From: Gordonia neofelifaecis NRRL B-59395 | GTDB lineage: Bacteria; Actinomycetota; Actinomycetes; Mycobacteriales; Mycobacteriaceae | DNA: 64,000 nucleotides | Assembly (NCBI RefSeq): GCF_000192435.1 | Contig: NZ_AEUD01000014.1 | Coordinates: 1 to 64,000, forward strand | Reading direction: 5' to 3' | Part shown: positions 36,084-44,885 of the stretch, piece by piece | Layout of the letters: each line of letters starts with the position of its first letter | How positions within the stretch are numbered: the first letter of the stretch is position 1 | Program-made: the position numbers and the translations under genes | The notes under the pieces: model-generated | The model's database searches: none | Seen by the model: the letters and a program-made list of their open reading frames with translations, nothing else | Told to the model about the DNA's origin: nothing

Positions 36084-37094
36084 TTACTCTCCCCGCAGAA
36101 GCGGGATGACGGGCGCGAAGGCGTCCATCTGCGTCGGGAATACTCCCACGTAACTCATCGTGGTCCGGCGTCGGACCTCGCGAATCTGCTCGGCGATCTC
36201 CTCGAAGCTGCCGAAGGCCAGGTACGGCGACGACAGGATGTCGTCGACGGACAGCTCCACGTCCCGCTCGATGTTCGGCGGGTACCCCTGCTCCAGGGCC
36301 TTGAGCGCCATCTCCGCGGTGGCCACGCGGTCGTCGGTGACGACGATGGTCGCGATGGTCCAGTTCAGCTCGATCTGGTCGAACCTCTCGCCCGCGGCCT
36401 GCCGGATCCGGTCGACGCGCTCGATCGTCTTCTCGATCGTCATGTCCGACAACCGGAGCTTGCCCTCGCGGGTGGTGCCGGTCGCCACCGAGATGATGTC
36501 GGCGTGCTTGGCCGCCAGCGCCAGCATCTTCGGCCCACCGCCGCCGACCGCGATCGGCGGTCGTGGCCCCTGACGCGGCCGCGGCGAGCCTTCGAGTCCC
36601 TTGATCTGGTAGAACTCGCCGTCGAAGTCGACTGTCTCGCCGCGCATCAGCCGGTCGAGGATCGTCAGCGCCTCGTCGAGCTTGCGGATGCGCTCACCGG
36701 GCGTGCCGAACTCGATGCCCGCCTTGTCGAACTCCTCCTTCATCCAGCCCGAGCCGATGCCCAGTTCCAGGCGGCCCTTCGACAGCACGTCGATGGTGGT
36801 GGCCTCCTTGGCCAGCACCGCCGGGTGACGGAAGCCGTTGGCCAGGACGGATGTCGCGAGCCGGATGGTGCTGGTGGCCTGGGAGAGTGCCCCGAGCGCC
36901 GCGAGCGGACCCACCTGGTTGCCCATGTGATCCGGGATCGCGAAAGTGTCGTACCCATACTCTTCGGCAGTCTGGGCGAGCTTGACGAACTTGCGGGCGC
37001 CGCCCTCGTCCTTGTTGCCCTCGCCACCCGCGCCGAACCGGAACTTCCGAAGTCCGTCGGCGTCATGCGTCGACGAGTCTTTGGCAGTCGTCAC
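36084..37094 (-). CDS. LLM-class F420-dependent oxidoreductase (TIGR03621-like)
   Basis: A 336-residue luciferase-like TIM-barrel protein. RLELGIGSGWMKEEFDKAGI and PPIAVGGGGPKMLALAAKHADIISV are typical of the F420-linked mycobacterial subfamily. The substrate is unknown. Start GTG, with AGGAG 8 nt upstream. It stands between fadD32 and the cutinase-like gene on the same strand; about 115 nt separate it from fadD32, so co-transcription is uncertain. It is distinct from the KstR-linked LLM protein at 121-999. Confidence 0.82.
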   Translation of the reverse strand: MTTAKDSSTHDADGLRKFRFGAGGEGNKDEGGARKFVKLAQTAEEYGYDTFAIPDHMGNQVGPLAALGALSQATSTIRLATSVLANGFRHPAVLAKEATTIDVLSKGRLELGIGSGWMKEEFDKAGIEFGTPGERIRKLDEALTILDRLMRGETVDFDGEFYQIKGLEGSPRPRQGPRPPIAVGGGGPKMLALAAKHADIISVATGTTREGKLRLSDMTIEKTIERVDRIRQAAGERFDQIELNWTIATIVVTDDRVATAEMALKALEQGYPPNIERDVELSVDDILSSPYLAFGSFEEIAEQIREVRRRTTMSYVGVFPTQMDAFAPVIPLLRGE

Positions 37095-37224
37095 GAAGCG
37101 TTCTCCTCATAGGTCTGCGGTCCGCCACACGGACCCCAACCCGAGAAGGTTAACGCAGGCAGGCCCGTGACCCAAGCTGACCGGCACCGATACCGACCAA
37201 GGTCTGTGGCCGCCGTCTCGTCAT

Positions 37225-38208
37225 TCACTCGTGGGACGGGTGCGGAGCACCCTCGATCAGCTTCGACGACCACGCGTACATCCACTGCGTCGCACTCTGT
37301 CCGCTGTCGGACTTCCAATAGCGAGTCGTCGCGTACATGGCGTGTACCGGGTTGTTCGCCGCGTTCGCCAGCTGGCTGATGGCGTTGAGCGGGTTGGTGA
37401 CCGTCGGCGAGTCGCAGATGAGGTCGCCAGGGGCGCAGATCGAGTACGTCCGGTCGGTGAGGTCGCCGAACCCGCCGCTGCGGGCCCCCGACATCTCGAT
37501 GCCCGGAACCAGGCTGCCGAAGCCGCCCAGGGCGACTTCTGCTCCGACGCCGGGCGGACTCGGCGGGACGTCGTGCTGGCCTCCCGGCTGACGACGGCCG
37601 TCGGCGATCAGACCGACGCCCAGAACCAGATCCTGGTCGGCTGCGGGGATCGGCCCGCGTCCGTTGCCGATATCGCCCGCGATGTCGCCCGCGATGACGG
37701 CACCCTGAGAGAAGCCCATCAGGACGTAACGCGTGAGCGGGCAGTGCTCATGGGTCTTCTGCAGCTTCGCGTTCGCCCGGCGAGTGCCCTGCGCACGCGA
37801 ATCGTTGTACGTGGCTTGGCGATCGGCGAGATTCGTCGGATTGCGGAACTGCGCCTTGTACGGAACCGTGTAGACCTCGGTGCGGGCCGTCGGAAACTCG
37901 TTCTCGAGCTGCGAGGACACCTTCAGCATCAGCGACTTCGGGTTCGCGGTGGGGTTGTACGGATCGTCTTTCGCGCTCGACTCCCACGTCCCCGGGATGA
38001 CCAGGGTCAGCACGTCCGGACAGTCGGCGGGCTGCGCCTGCGGCCGGTTCTCCGGCTGCGTCGTGGTGGCGGGTCCGGTGCCCGGACCGGGCGGCGGGGG
38101 CGGCGGCTTGAGCGACTGATAGATCAGGAATCCGATCAGCAGCGCAGCGATCAGCGCCAGCACCAGAACGATCAACAGCAGCCGCCCGATTCGGCGGCGC
38201 TTCAGCAC
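37225..38208 (-). CDS. membrane-anchored cutinase-family hydrolase (Culp6/Rv3802c-like)
   Basis: A 327-residue alpha/beta hydrolase. An N-terminal helix (about 8-31) preceded by KRRR anchors it in the membrane, followed by a Pro-rich stretch. The catalytic core has LVIPGTWESS and GFSQGA with Ser167; Asp and His are expected in PGDLICDSP and NPVHAMY. I recall the M. tuberculosis homologue Rv3802c, next to fadD32, being an essential phospholipase A/thioesterase linked to envelope remodelling. The GTG start overlaps the lipoprotein stop, so the two genes are coupled. Confidence 0.9.
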   Translation of the reverse strand: MLKRRRIGRLLLIVLVLALIAALLIGFLIYQSLKPPPPPPGPGTGPATTTQPENRPQAQPADCPDVLTLVIPGTWESSAKDDPYNPTANPKSLMLKVSSQLENEFPTARTEVYTVPYKAQFRNPTNLADRQATYNDSRAQGTRRANAKLQKTHEHCPLTRYVLMGFSQGAVIAGDIAGDIGNGRGPIPAADQDLVLGVGLIADGRRQPGGQHDVPPSPPGVGAEVALGGFGSLVPGIEMSGARSGGFGDLTDRTYSICAPGDLICDSPTVTNPLNAISQLANAANNPVHAMYATTRYWKSDSGQSATQWMYAWSSKLIEGAPHPSHE

Positions 38209-38750
38209 AGGTTCTTCTCTGCCGCGGCGATGACCTTGTCGGACTTGGTATTGGCCTCGGCGTCACTCTTGGTCATCGGACCGATCGCGGCCCGCACATA
38301 GGCCTTCACCAGCATCGGGTCGGCCTTCTGCGTCTTGGCGTCGCACACGTAGTGCCCCATGGTCAACGCGACGTTGTTGTCGTCGTCGCCCATGAACGAG
38401 ACGTTCTGCTTCTTCAGGTCCGAGAGGTAGGCCTTGTCCTTGTCGCTCAGCTTGATCCCGCTGGGCGGCGGCGAGCCGCCGGGGAAGTTGGCCGGAGGCG
38501 TGGTGGTGGCGTTCGGCTTGGTGTCCGGCGGCGACACCGCGGCCTTGGACGCGCCGTCCGCGGCCTGCTTGGAGGCTTCCGACGAGACCGACGCCTTGCT
38601 CGAGTCGGTACCGGGCATCGTGGTGGTCGTGACTGGCTCGGTGCCGATCGGAGCGCTGGCAGTCGACGAATCGCTGCACGCGGTGAGCGCTCCCACCGCT
38701 ACGGCGAGGGCGCCCGCCGCGGCGGCGATCCGGATGTACTTGGCAGTCAT
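38202..38750 (-). CDS. lipoprotein with DUF732-like C-terminus
   Basis: About 182 residues. A lipobox-type signal (VGALTAC, lipidated Cys near residue 27) is followed by a Ser/Thr/Pro-rich spacer (30-100) and a helical C-terminal domain with two cysteines (HYVCDAKTQ and terminal NLC), as in DUF732 proteins. Function unknown. TAGGCT lies 7 nt before the ATG (leaderless); the longer frame to 38816 lacks a signal. Coupled to the downstream cutinase-like gene. Confidence 0.75.
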   Translation of the reverse strand: MTAKYIRIAAAAGALAVAVGALTACSDSSTASAPIGTEPVTTTTMPGTDSSKASVSSEASKQAADGASKAAVSPPDTKPNATTTPPANFPGGSPPPSGIKLSDKDKAYLSDLKKQNVSFMGDDDNNVALTMGHYVCDAKTQKADPMLVKAYVRAAIGPMTKSDAEANTKSDKVIAAAEKNLC

Positions 38751-38867
38751 GACGGCCAGCCTACCGCCGCCATTGCGGGCTTCCCGCCACGCAAAGGGGT
38801 TTACCTGCGAAGACATGGCAATTCCTCAGACGAAACTCAGACAGCGGCACTGGGACGGTCGGGCAGG

Positions 38868-40292
38868 TCACTCGACCCGCGCGCCGCCCTGCGGGGTCCA
38901 GGTGATCTTGCCGCGTTCGAAGGTGTTGAATTTGACCCCGTCGCGACCGGTCATCTCATCGCTGGTCGGCAGGCCGAGGCGGTCGGCGGCCGGAACGTAG
39001 GCGCCGCCGATGGCACCGCCGACGACCTTCGGTCCCTGCGGTCCGGTGAAGATCCGTCCGTTGCGGAAGTCCTGCGCCGCGCCGCCCGGAACCGGGTACT
39101 GCGGGGTGAGGCAACCGCCGAGGTCCTTGATCTGGGGCGCCTTCTTGAAGGCGTCACCGACCTGGCAGGCCACCTTGTCGCTGCCGAGGCCGAGGGCGCC
39201 GGCGGCCTGCGGCCACGCCTGAGCCATCTCGAACTCCCAGTACGGCCAGGTGTGGGTTCCGGACGGCCGGTACACGGCCTGCCCCGGGATGCCGAGCTTG
39301 TTCAGCCGGGCGGCGAACTGCTGACTGGTGATCCGGGAGAGCACCTCGAGGCCGACGCCGGAGTAGTTGGTGGCCAGCAGCGGGATGTCGGACGGCTTGT
39401 CGTGCGGGCCGACGACGCCGTTGCCCGACGAGACGTAGAGGCTGGTGCCGCGGAGCTTGTCGGCCAGCACGTACGGATCGTGTTCCTTCCACGCCGGGTC
39501 GGTCGGCGGTCCGAACATCTTCATCGAGTCGTAGCCGCCGCCGTCGCGCAGCGCGAACTGGACTGCCTGCGGCATTCCGTAGGACGACATCTGCAGGATG
39601 CCCGAGAACGACGCGGCGAACTTGTAGAAGCCGGGGTTCCGTGCGGCGAGCATCATCGCCGCGGAGCCACCCATCGACAGCCCCTCGATCCCGCGCACAT
39701 CCGTCGAGCGCCACTGGCCCTCGAGAATCGGCGGCAACTCGTGGATGAGGAACGTCTCCCACTGGTAGTTCTTGCCGCGGTCGGGCTCCTTCCAGTCCGT
39801 GTAGAAGCTCGACTCACCGCCGACCGGCAGCGCCACGTTGACGTTCTTGTCCTGGTAGAACTGCTCGGCGTTCGTGTTGATCAGCCAGCCGTTCTGATCG
39901 TCCTGCGCGCGCAGGCCGTCGAGCATGGTCAATTGCGGGAACTTGGCTCCCGGGTTCGAGAACCAGTCGCGGGCCAGCAGCAACTGCACCTGGATGTCGG
40001 TGTTCATCGCGGGCGAATGCACCCACAGCGCCACGCGGTGCGCGCTGTACCAGTACGTCTTGGTCACGGTCGCCGGCGGAGCGGGCTTGGCCGGCGGCGT
40101 CTTGGCCGCAGGCTTCGCCGGTGCGGGCTTGTCGGTCTTCGGCTTGGGTGCGGGCTTGGCCGGCGCCTGCTGGGTCGGCTTGGGCGCAGGGTCGGCCAGC
40201 GCCGGGCCGGCTCCGGCCGCGACCAGGGAAACGGCCACCGCGACACTCGCCGCGCCACGCCTCGCGGCGGTCGTCTTGGTCCAGATCTTCAC
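38868..40292 (-). CDS. mycolyltransferase with C-terminal LGFP repeat
   Basis: A 474-residue secreted Ag85-type enzyme. Signal peptide (about 1-33), Lys/Pro/Ala-rich linker (about 35-75), esterase-D fold with GLSMGGSAA (Ser206) and His in SGTHTWPYWEFEM. The C-terminus (about 400-474) carries an LGFP-type repeat: GGAIGGAYVPAADRLGLPTSDE then FERGKITWTP. It transfers mycolate to arabinogalactan or trehalose; the LGFP unit likely tethers it to the wall, as in corynebacterial PS1. Start GTG 40292, 6 nt after GGAGGAG. MtrA-like repeats lie upstream. Confidence 0.9.
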   Translation of the reverse strand: MKIWTKTTAARRGAASVAVAVSLVAAGAGPALADPAPKPTQQAPAKPAPKPKTDKPAPAKPAAKTPPAKPAPPATVTKTYWYSAHRVALWVHSPAMNTDIQVQLLLARDWFSNPGAKFPQLTMLDGLRAQDDQNGWLINTNAEQFYQDKNVNVALPVGGESSFYTDWKEPDRGKNYQWETFLIHELPPILEGQWRSTDVRGIEGLSMGGSAAMMLAARNPGFYKFAASFSGILQMSSYGMPQAVQFALRDGGGYDSMKMFGPPTDPAWKEHDPYVLADKLRGTSLYVSSGNGVVGPHDKPSDIPLLATNYSGVGLEVLSRITSQQFAARLNKLGIPGQAVYRPSGTHTWPYWEFEMAQAWPQAAGALGLGSDKVACQVGDAFKKAPQIKDLGGCLTPQYPVPGGAAQDFRNGRIFTGPQGPKVVGGAIGGAYVPAADRLGLPTSDEMTGRDGVKFNTFERGKITWTPQGGARVE

Positions 40293-40337
40293 TGCGTGCT
40301 CCTCCACAAGTCCCGGCTGTAGCCGCTGGCTCCGCGG

Positions 40338-40371
40338 GTAGAAAACACGGAGCGCCTCCCGTGCTTTCTAC
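40338..40371 (-). promoter_or_regulatory. hairpin in the leader of the LGFP mycolyltransferase gene
   Basis: Arms GTAGAAAACACGG (40338-40350) and CCGTGCTTTCTAC (40359-40371) pair at 12 of 13 positions around an 8-nt loop. It lies between the TGTGA repeats and the start codon, so it would be in the mRNA leader if transcription begins upstream. Attenuator, stabilising hairpin or relic terminator are all possible. Confidence 0.4.
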
Positions 40372-40403
40372 ACGGGAACCGCACCGAGTTGTGCGCGCCA
40401 CGC

Positions 40404-40426
40404 TGTGACGCGTGTGAATTTTGTGA
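40404..40426. promoter_or_regulatory. three TGTGA direct repeats, 9-bp period (MtrA-like)
   Basis: TGTGA at 40404, 40413 and 40422 are spaced exactly 9 bp, in the promoter region of the LGFP mycolyltransferase. The complement reads TCACA repeated every 9 bp, like the GTCACA direct repeats bound by MtrA at the M. tuberculosis fbpB promoter. MtrA binding is inferred from pattern and from the matching target class. Confidence 0.5.
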
Positions 40427-40457
40427 CTGGAGTTTCTCATTGGAACCTGAGAAAAGA

Positions 40458-40495
40458 CTGAGCCGCGACATCGTCGAAACGATGTCGCGGCTCAG
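40458..40495 (-). terminator. perfect 17-bp stem-loop after the Ag85-type gene
   Basis: Arms 40458-40474 and 40479-40495 pair perfectly around the CGAA tetraloop, 45 nt downstream of the mycolyltransferase stop. The segment GATGTCGCGGCTC is repeated directly after it (to 40507). On the minus strand the stem is followed by TCTTTTCTC, a modest U-run. Confidence 0.75.
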
Positions 40496-40540
40496 ATGTC
40501 GCGGCTCTGCAGGACGGCCTCGAGGAGGCCGGCCGTCAGA

Positions 40541-41539
40541 TCAGTTGAAGAACCCGCGGGCCTTCGCGTTCCAGAGCATGTCGCTCCAGTAGCCCCAGGC
40601 ATGGGTGCCGTTCGCGGAGTAGGACATCACCGGGACGCCCTGGACGAATGCGGCAGCCTCGAACGCCTTGGCCTGGGCGAACGCCAGAAGCTCCAGCGGG
40701 GTGCCCTTGAACAGGTCGTCGAAGGTGTTCTGCGGGTAGTTGTAGCGACCGAAGAATCCGTTACCCGAGCCGACGAAGACCTTCAGGCCATGCATGCGGT
40801 TGATGAGCATGAACGGATCGTTGGCCGTCCAGCGCGGGCTCCACGGCGGGCCCCACATCGCATCGACGTTCCACGGTGCGGGCTCGACGTCGAGCATCGC
40901 CAGACGCAGCGCGGTGCGCATGCCGGGCGCCGACAGGGTCAGGTAACCCGAGAGCGAGCCGGCCGCGTAGTAGAGATCACGTCGCTGAGCCGCGTGGGTC
41001 AGAGCGGCGCCGCCGCCCATCGACAGGCCCATGATCGCGTACTTGCCGCCCTTGCTGGCGAAGCCCTTGCTGCGCAGCGCGGGAACCAGACGCTTGTCGA
41101 GCACGCAGCCCCACTTGTAGGCCTTGCGCTGACCGTTGAAGTTCGACGGCGCGTCCCAGTCGGTGTAGAAGCTCGCCGGACCACCGACGGGCATGACGAC
41201 GTTGACGCCGCGGTCGGCCATCGCGCGAGCGTTGGTCTCGATGTCCCAGCCGCTGCGGTCGTAGCGCGCACGCATACCGTCCAGCAGGATCACGGTGCGG
41301 GTGTTGCCCGGCTTGCGCCAAGCCTGAACCTTCACCTGACCGGGGGCCATCGACTTGTTGCCGAAGGCACCGTTGGTCGGCATGCCGCAGGCGTCGATCC
41401 AGAACCCCGCGTACGACGCGGCACTGGCCTGTCCGGCGCCGATCGCGGTGCCCATCAGGCCCATGGCAGTGAGCACTGCGACGAGGACCGCGGTGAACCG
41501 GCGATGGCCGGCCTGCGGTTTGCTCTTAGCTACGCGCAT
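40541..41539 (-). CDS. Ag85-type mycolyltransferase
   Basis: A 332-residue secreted enzyme equivalent in position to M. tuberculosis fbpA. Signal peptide about 1-40 (GQASAAS cleavage), then an alpha/beta hydrolase with DGMRARYDRSGWDIETNA, GLSMGGGAA (Ser173) and the C-terminal His in NGTHAWGYWSDML. It esterifies arabinogalactan and trehalose with mycolate. Three ATGs are possible (41581, 41548, 41539); AGGGAG lies 10 nt before 41539 and too close to 41548, so I use 41539. Direct TGTGA repeats and a Crp-like palindrome lie upstream. Confidence 0.92.
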   Translation of the reverse strand: MRVAKSKPQAGHRRFTAVLVAVLTAMGLMGTAIGAGQASAASYAGFWIDACGMPTNGAFGNKSMAPGQVKVQAWRKPGNTRTVILLDGMRARYDRSGWDIETNARAMADRGVNVVMPVGGPASFYTDWDAPSNFNGQRKAYKWGCVLDKRLVPALRSKGFASKGGKYAIMGLSMGGGAALTHAAQRRDLYYAAGSLSGYLTLSAPGMRTALRLAMLDVEPAPWNVDAMWGPPWSPRWTANDPFMLINRMHGLKVFVGSGNGFFGRYNYPQNTFDDLFKGTPLELLAFAQAKAFEAAAFVQGVPVMSYSANGTHAWGYWSDMLWNAKARGFFN

Positions 41540-41633
41540 TGACTGCATTCTCCCTAACTCTGCTTCTGCGTTCACATACAACCCTCAGGCTGTGTGCGAA
41601 CCTCTGCGGCACGCATGGGTGCCGTCCGTTGAC

Positions 41634-41648
41634 GTCACATAAGTCACA
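41634..41648. promoter_or_regulatory. GTCACA direct repeat, 9-bp period (MtrA-like)
   Basis: GTCACATAAGTCACA: two exact GTCACA copies spaced 9 bp, about 95 bp upstream of the Ag85-type start. This is the arrangement described for MtrA at the fbpB promoter of M. tuberculosis. Confidence 0.6.
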
Positions 41649-41700
41649 TCTGCAACCAGATAGAGCGAGCCTATTAGACTCACCTACCCTCACCAAACCC

Positions 41701-41716
41701 TGTGACCGCAATCACA
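41701..41716. promoter_or_regulatory. Crp/GlxR-like palindrome
   Basis: TGTGACCGCAATCACA has perfect TGTGA-N6-TCACA half-sites, the consensus for cAMP-receptor proteins including corynebacterial GlxR. It is about 160 bp upstream of the Ag85-type start. Site use is inferred. Confidence 0.55.
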
Positions 41717-41886
41717 AGCAGGTGCTGGCGCACCGTGCACGGCCTCCGCAAGAGCTCTCACCTTTGCTTCGACCACGACGTGTCTATCGTGCAACCGAAG
41801 CTGGACGTTACCGTTTCGATACCTGTGATGCCACTCGGTGAGACCGAACTGACACGTCGCCGTCTCAGGATTGCCCGAACAGAACC

Positions 41887-43971
41887 TCAGCCCTCACTCA
41901 GGCCCGGCGGCATCTGCAGTCCGCAGCGCTGAATCTCGTACTTGGGCTCACGAGCGATCCGGTAGCTGTTGAACTCAGCGGCCTCTCGGAGGTTGTGCCG
42001 GAACCGAGCGAACGACCACGTGCCCTTGTACGAGGCGAACCGCGCCTGTGTCATCGGACAGGTCAGTGCGACCTTCGCCATCTTCACGTCGTCGCGATCG
42101 ATGAACGCCGGGAAGCCCGAGACACTGCCGCTCTCGGCGACCACCCACTCGGTCGGCAGATGCTTGTCGTGGCCGATGCGTCCATCGGTCAGTCGCGGCG
42201 TATGCGCGGCCAGCGGGTACGCGAGGCCCATCTGATCGACCACGCGGACGTTCAGAGGCGCGTTCATGCTCGTCATGCCCAGATTGAGGAAGTAGACCGT
42301 CGTCTCACGCGGAATGCCCGGCGCCAGATGCTTCGGCAACGGCGCGACGTACCACTCGTCGAAGTTCGCCGACGGCAGGATCACCCCGCCGCCTTCGGCC
42401 TCCGTCTCGTGGATCTTCTCGACCATCGCCCGCATGCGCGGGTACTCGAGGTAGTCCTCCGCGGTGACGGGATTCTCATTGCCCATGTTCGTGACGTAGA
42501 ACCGCCGCTCGTCGACGATGCCGTCACGCCCGATGTCCATGCCGGCGTTCGGCAACACCGTCTGATTGACGGCCACTCCCCACCACACGGTGGTGATGAA
42601 CCCACCGAGCAGGAGCAGACCGGCCACCAGCTGGTAGCGCGAGCGTCTGGTCGACAGCGTGGCCGGAACGGTCACCGGAATCACCATCACCGGAAGCAGC
42701 AGGATGAACAGCGGAGCCAGCAGCACGCGGCCGTGCATGAAGTCGCCGCCCTGACGGAGCCAGTAGAGGCCGAGAATCAGGCCGGCCACCACGACGGTGG
42801 CGACGACGGCGTTCTGCGACTGCACCCGGTCGACCATCGTCGACCACGCCCGGCGCGCGCGCGAGGAGAAGGAGTGCGGATCCGCGTCGATCACGTCGTG
42901 CGTTGCGGTCGACGCACCGGACTCGGTCCGGCGGTCGCGTCGGGTCAGGTACGAGCCGACGGCGAGCACGACCCCGATCACCACGGCGACGATCACCGGC
43001 AGCAGCAGGGTGTACGGGCTGAAGAGATTGTCGAGGTACGCGAAGCCCTGCTGCCACTTGGAGCCGCTCGCGTCCTTGGCGATCGCCGGGTTCGGGACCA
43101 GCACCGCGTAGTAACCCATCCGGAAGATCTGGTAGCCGACGGGCACTGCGCCCGCGACGACGACCATGGCCACGCGCATGCGCCAGCCGATCCGCGAGAC
43201 GAACAGCACGAGCAGCACCAGGGCACCGAGGATGGTGATCTCGGGCCGGATCAGCGGTGCGATTCCCGCGGTGAAGGTCAGTGCGAGGAACGCGGCCCGA
43301 GACCGCGCGCTGCGATCGCCCGGATCACGACGGCCCCAGGCCAGGAACTGACACCACAGGGCAGCGATCCAGAAGATCACCATGCCGTTCTCGAGCCCGG
43401 AGGTGGCGAAGTCGCGCGCGGGCGGGATGACGATGTAGATGATCGAGCCCAGCGGCAGCAGCAGGGTGATACCGGGGCCGAGCACGCGGCGGCCGTACAG
43501 GCGGGCGGTGCCGTACATGGCCAGCGGCAGCGCGGCCACCGACAGCACCAGCGCGACCCACAGGGCGACGTACTCGGTGTGTTCCGCGCCGGTCACCCAG
43601 CTCCAGAACCAGATCAGGTAGGTCCACGCGGTCGAGGTGTTCGCCTCCACGCGCTCGCCCGCGTTGAAGACCGGTCCGTTGCCCGCGAGCAGGTTCCGCA
43701 CGGTGCGCAGCACGATCAGGCCGTCGTCGGCGATCCAGCGGCGCTGCCAGGCGCCGATCGCGAACAGCACGGTGACCGCGATCGCGCCGATCGAGAAGCT
43801 CGCGATCGGCGCGATGAGGTGGCGGCGGCCTGGCCGCGAATCGGCGGGAGCCGGGTCCTCGGCCGGCGGTTCGGCGACGTGATCGTCGTCCGACTCGTCC
43901 GAGACGATCGGGATCAGCGCCGTCACATCGTCGGGGTGGGAGGTCGAAGAGCTCTCGTCAGACCGGGACAT
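41887..43971 (-). CDS. aftB: AftB, terminal beta-(1,2)-arabinofuranosyltransferase
   Basis: A 694-residue GT-C membrane enzyme that caps arabinan with beta-1,2-arabinofuranose before mycolylation. An acidic cytosolic N-terminus (about 1-45) precedes some ten helices, with the catalytic loop WIADDGLIVLRTVRNLLAG after the first. A soluble C-terminal domain (about 500-694) follows. In M. tuberculosis, too, aftB sits next to ubiA. ATG 43971 overlaps the ubiA end by 14 nt, pointing to translational coupling; the open frame to 44067 lies inside ubiA. Confidence 0.9.
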   Translation of the reverse strand: MSRSDESSSTSHPDDVTALIPIVSDESDDDHVAEPPAEDPAPADSRPGRRHLIAPIASFSIGAIAVTVLFAIGAWQRRWIADDGLIVLRTVRNLLAGNGPVFNAGERVEANTSTAWTYLIWFWSWVTGAEHTEYVALWVALVLSVAALPLAMYGTARLYGRRVLGPGITLLLPLGSIIYIVIPPARDFATSGLENGMVIFWIAALWCQFLAWGRRDPGDRSARSRAAFLALTFTAGIAPLIRPEITILGALVLLVLFVSRIGWRMRVAMVVVAGAVPVGYQIFRMGYYAVLVPNPAIAKDASGSKWQQGFAYLDNLFSPYTLLLPVIVAVVIGVVLAVGSYLTRRDRRTESGASTATHDVIDADPHSFSSRARRAWSTMVDRVQSQNAVVATVVVAGLILGLYWLRQGGDFMHGRVLLAPLFILLLPVMVIPVTVPATLSTRRSRYQLVAGLLLLGGFITTVWWGVAVNQTVLPNAGMDIGRDGIVDERRFYVTNMGNENPVTAEDYLEYPRMRAMVEKIHETEAEGGGVILPSANFDEWYVAPLPKHLAPGIPRETTVYFLNLGMTSMNAPLNVRVVDQMGLAYPLAAHTPRLTDGRIGHDKHLPTEWVVAESGSVSGFPAFIDRDDVKMAKVALTCPMTQARFASYKGTWSFARFRHNLREAAEFNSYRIAREPKYEIQRCGLQMPPGLSEG

Positions 43972-44875
43972 AGACCGCAACACCCACCAGGACGACCCAC
44001 GCCACCGCCAGGAACTGCAGGACCCGATCGCCCAGGGCGATGTCCTCCGGCTCGCCCGCCTGGCCACCGTCGACGTCGACGGCGTAGCGGAGGATCGCGA
44101 CGGTGAACGGCACCATCGAGATCGCGTAGTAGACGTTCTGCGAGTGAATGCCGTCGAAGGCCCACAGGCCGTAGCAGAGCACCACGGCGGTGGCCGAGAG
44201 CGTCCACACGAACCTCAGGTAGGTGGTGGTGTAGTACTCGAGAGACTTGCGGATCTTGGCGCCCGTGCGCTCGGCGAGCTGCAGTTCGGCGTACCGCTTG
44301 CCCGCCGCCATGAACAGCGAACCGAAGGCCATGACCAGCAGGAACCACTTCGACAGGTCGATCTCGGCGGCCACGCCACCGGCGATCGCGCGCAGCAGGA
44401 AGCCCGAGGAGACGATGCAGATGTCGACGACGGCCTGATGCTTCAGGCCGAAGCAGTAACCCAGCTGGACGGCCAGATACACGGCGATGGTGACGGCCGT
44501 CTGCCAGTTCGCGATGAACGAGACCCCGATCGATCCCGCGGCGAGGATCACCGCGAGCACGAATGCGAGGTTGCGCGGGACCACGCCCGCGGCGATCGGG
44601 CGGAAGCGCTTGGTCGGGTGCTGACGATCGGCCTCGACGTCGAGGGCGTCGTTGATCAGATAGATCGACGACGCGACCATGCAGAACGCGACGAAGGCGA
44701 CGCCGACGTTGAGCATCCGCTCGGAGTCCTTGAGGACTTCGGTTCCGGCGGCCAGCGGTGCAGCCAGCACCAGGACGTTCTTCACCCACTGACGCGGGCG
44801 GAGCGCCTTGATCAGACCTGTCGCCAAGTTCTTCGGCGGACCGGGGACGCCGTGCTCGATCGGCTCCTCACTCAT
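43958..44875 (-). CDS. ubiA: UbiA-type decaprenyl-phosphate phosphoribosyltransferase
   Basis: A 305-residue integral membrane prenyltransferase (DPPR synthase) that joins PRPP to decaprenyl phosphate, the first committed step to decaprenyl-phosphoryl-arabinose. The first Asp-rich motif is YLINDALDVEADRQHPTKR, with about nine membrane helices. GAGGAA lies 6 nt before ATG 44875, 11 nt after the PAP2 stop; the frame is open to 44920 but overlaps the PAP2 gene. Homologue of Rv3806c, whose mutations can affect ethambutol response. Confidence 0.94.
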   Translation of the reverse strand: MSEEPIEHGVPGPPKNLATGLIKALRPRQWVKNVLVLAAPLAAGTEVLKDSERMLNVGVAFVAFCMVASSIYLINDALDVEADRQHPTKRFRPIAAGVVPRNLAFVLAVILAAGSIGVSFIANWQTAVTIAVYLAVQLGYCFGLKHQAVVDICIVSSGFLLRAIAGGVAAEIDLSKWFLLVMAFGSLFMAAGKRYAELQLAERTGAKIRKSLEYYTTTYLRFVWTLSATAVVLCYGLWAFDGIHSQNVYYAISMVPFTVAILRYAVDVDGGQAGEPEDIALGDRVLQFLAVAWVVLVGVAVYVPV

Positions 44876-44885
44876 CGGTGGTTCC

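Larger units (their letters stand above)
41549..41886. other. 338-nt intergenic region between aftB and the Ag85-type gene
   Basis: The largest gene-free stretch in the window. It contains the MtrA-like repeat (41634-41648) and the Crp/GlxR-like palindrome (41701-41716), both suited to driving the downstream Ag85-type gene. I see no convincing ORF, tRNA or strong terminator. It also separates the aftB transcript from the mycolyltransferase genes. Confidence 0.6.

Noticed and set aside
41995-44106. Long plus-strand frame opposite aftB
   Set aside because: His/Arg/Asp-rich shadow without membrane helices or domains.
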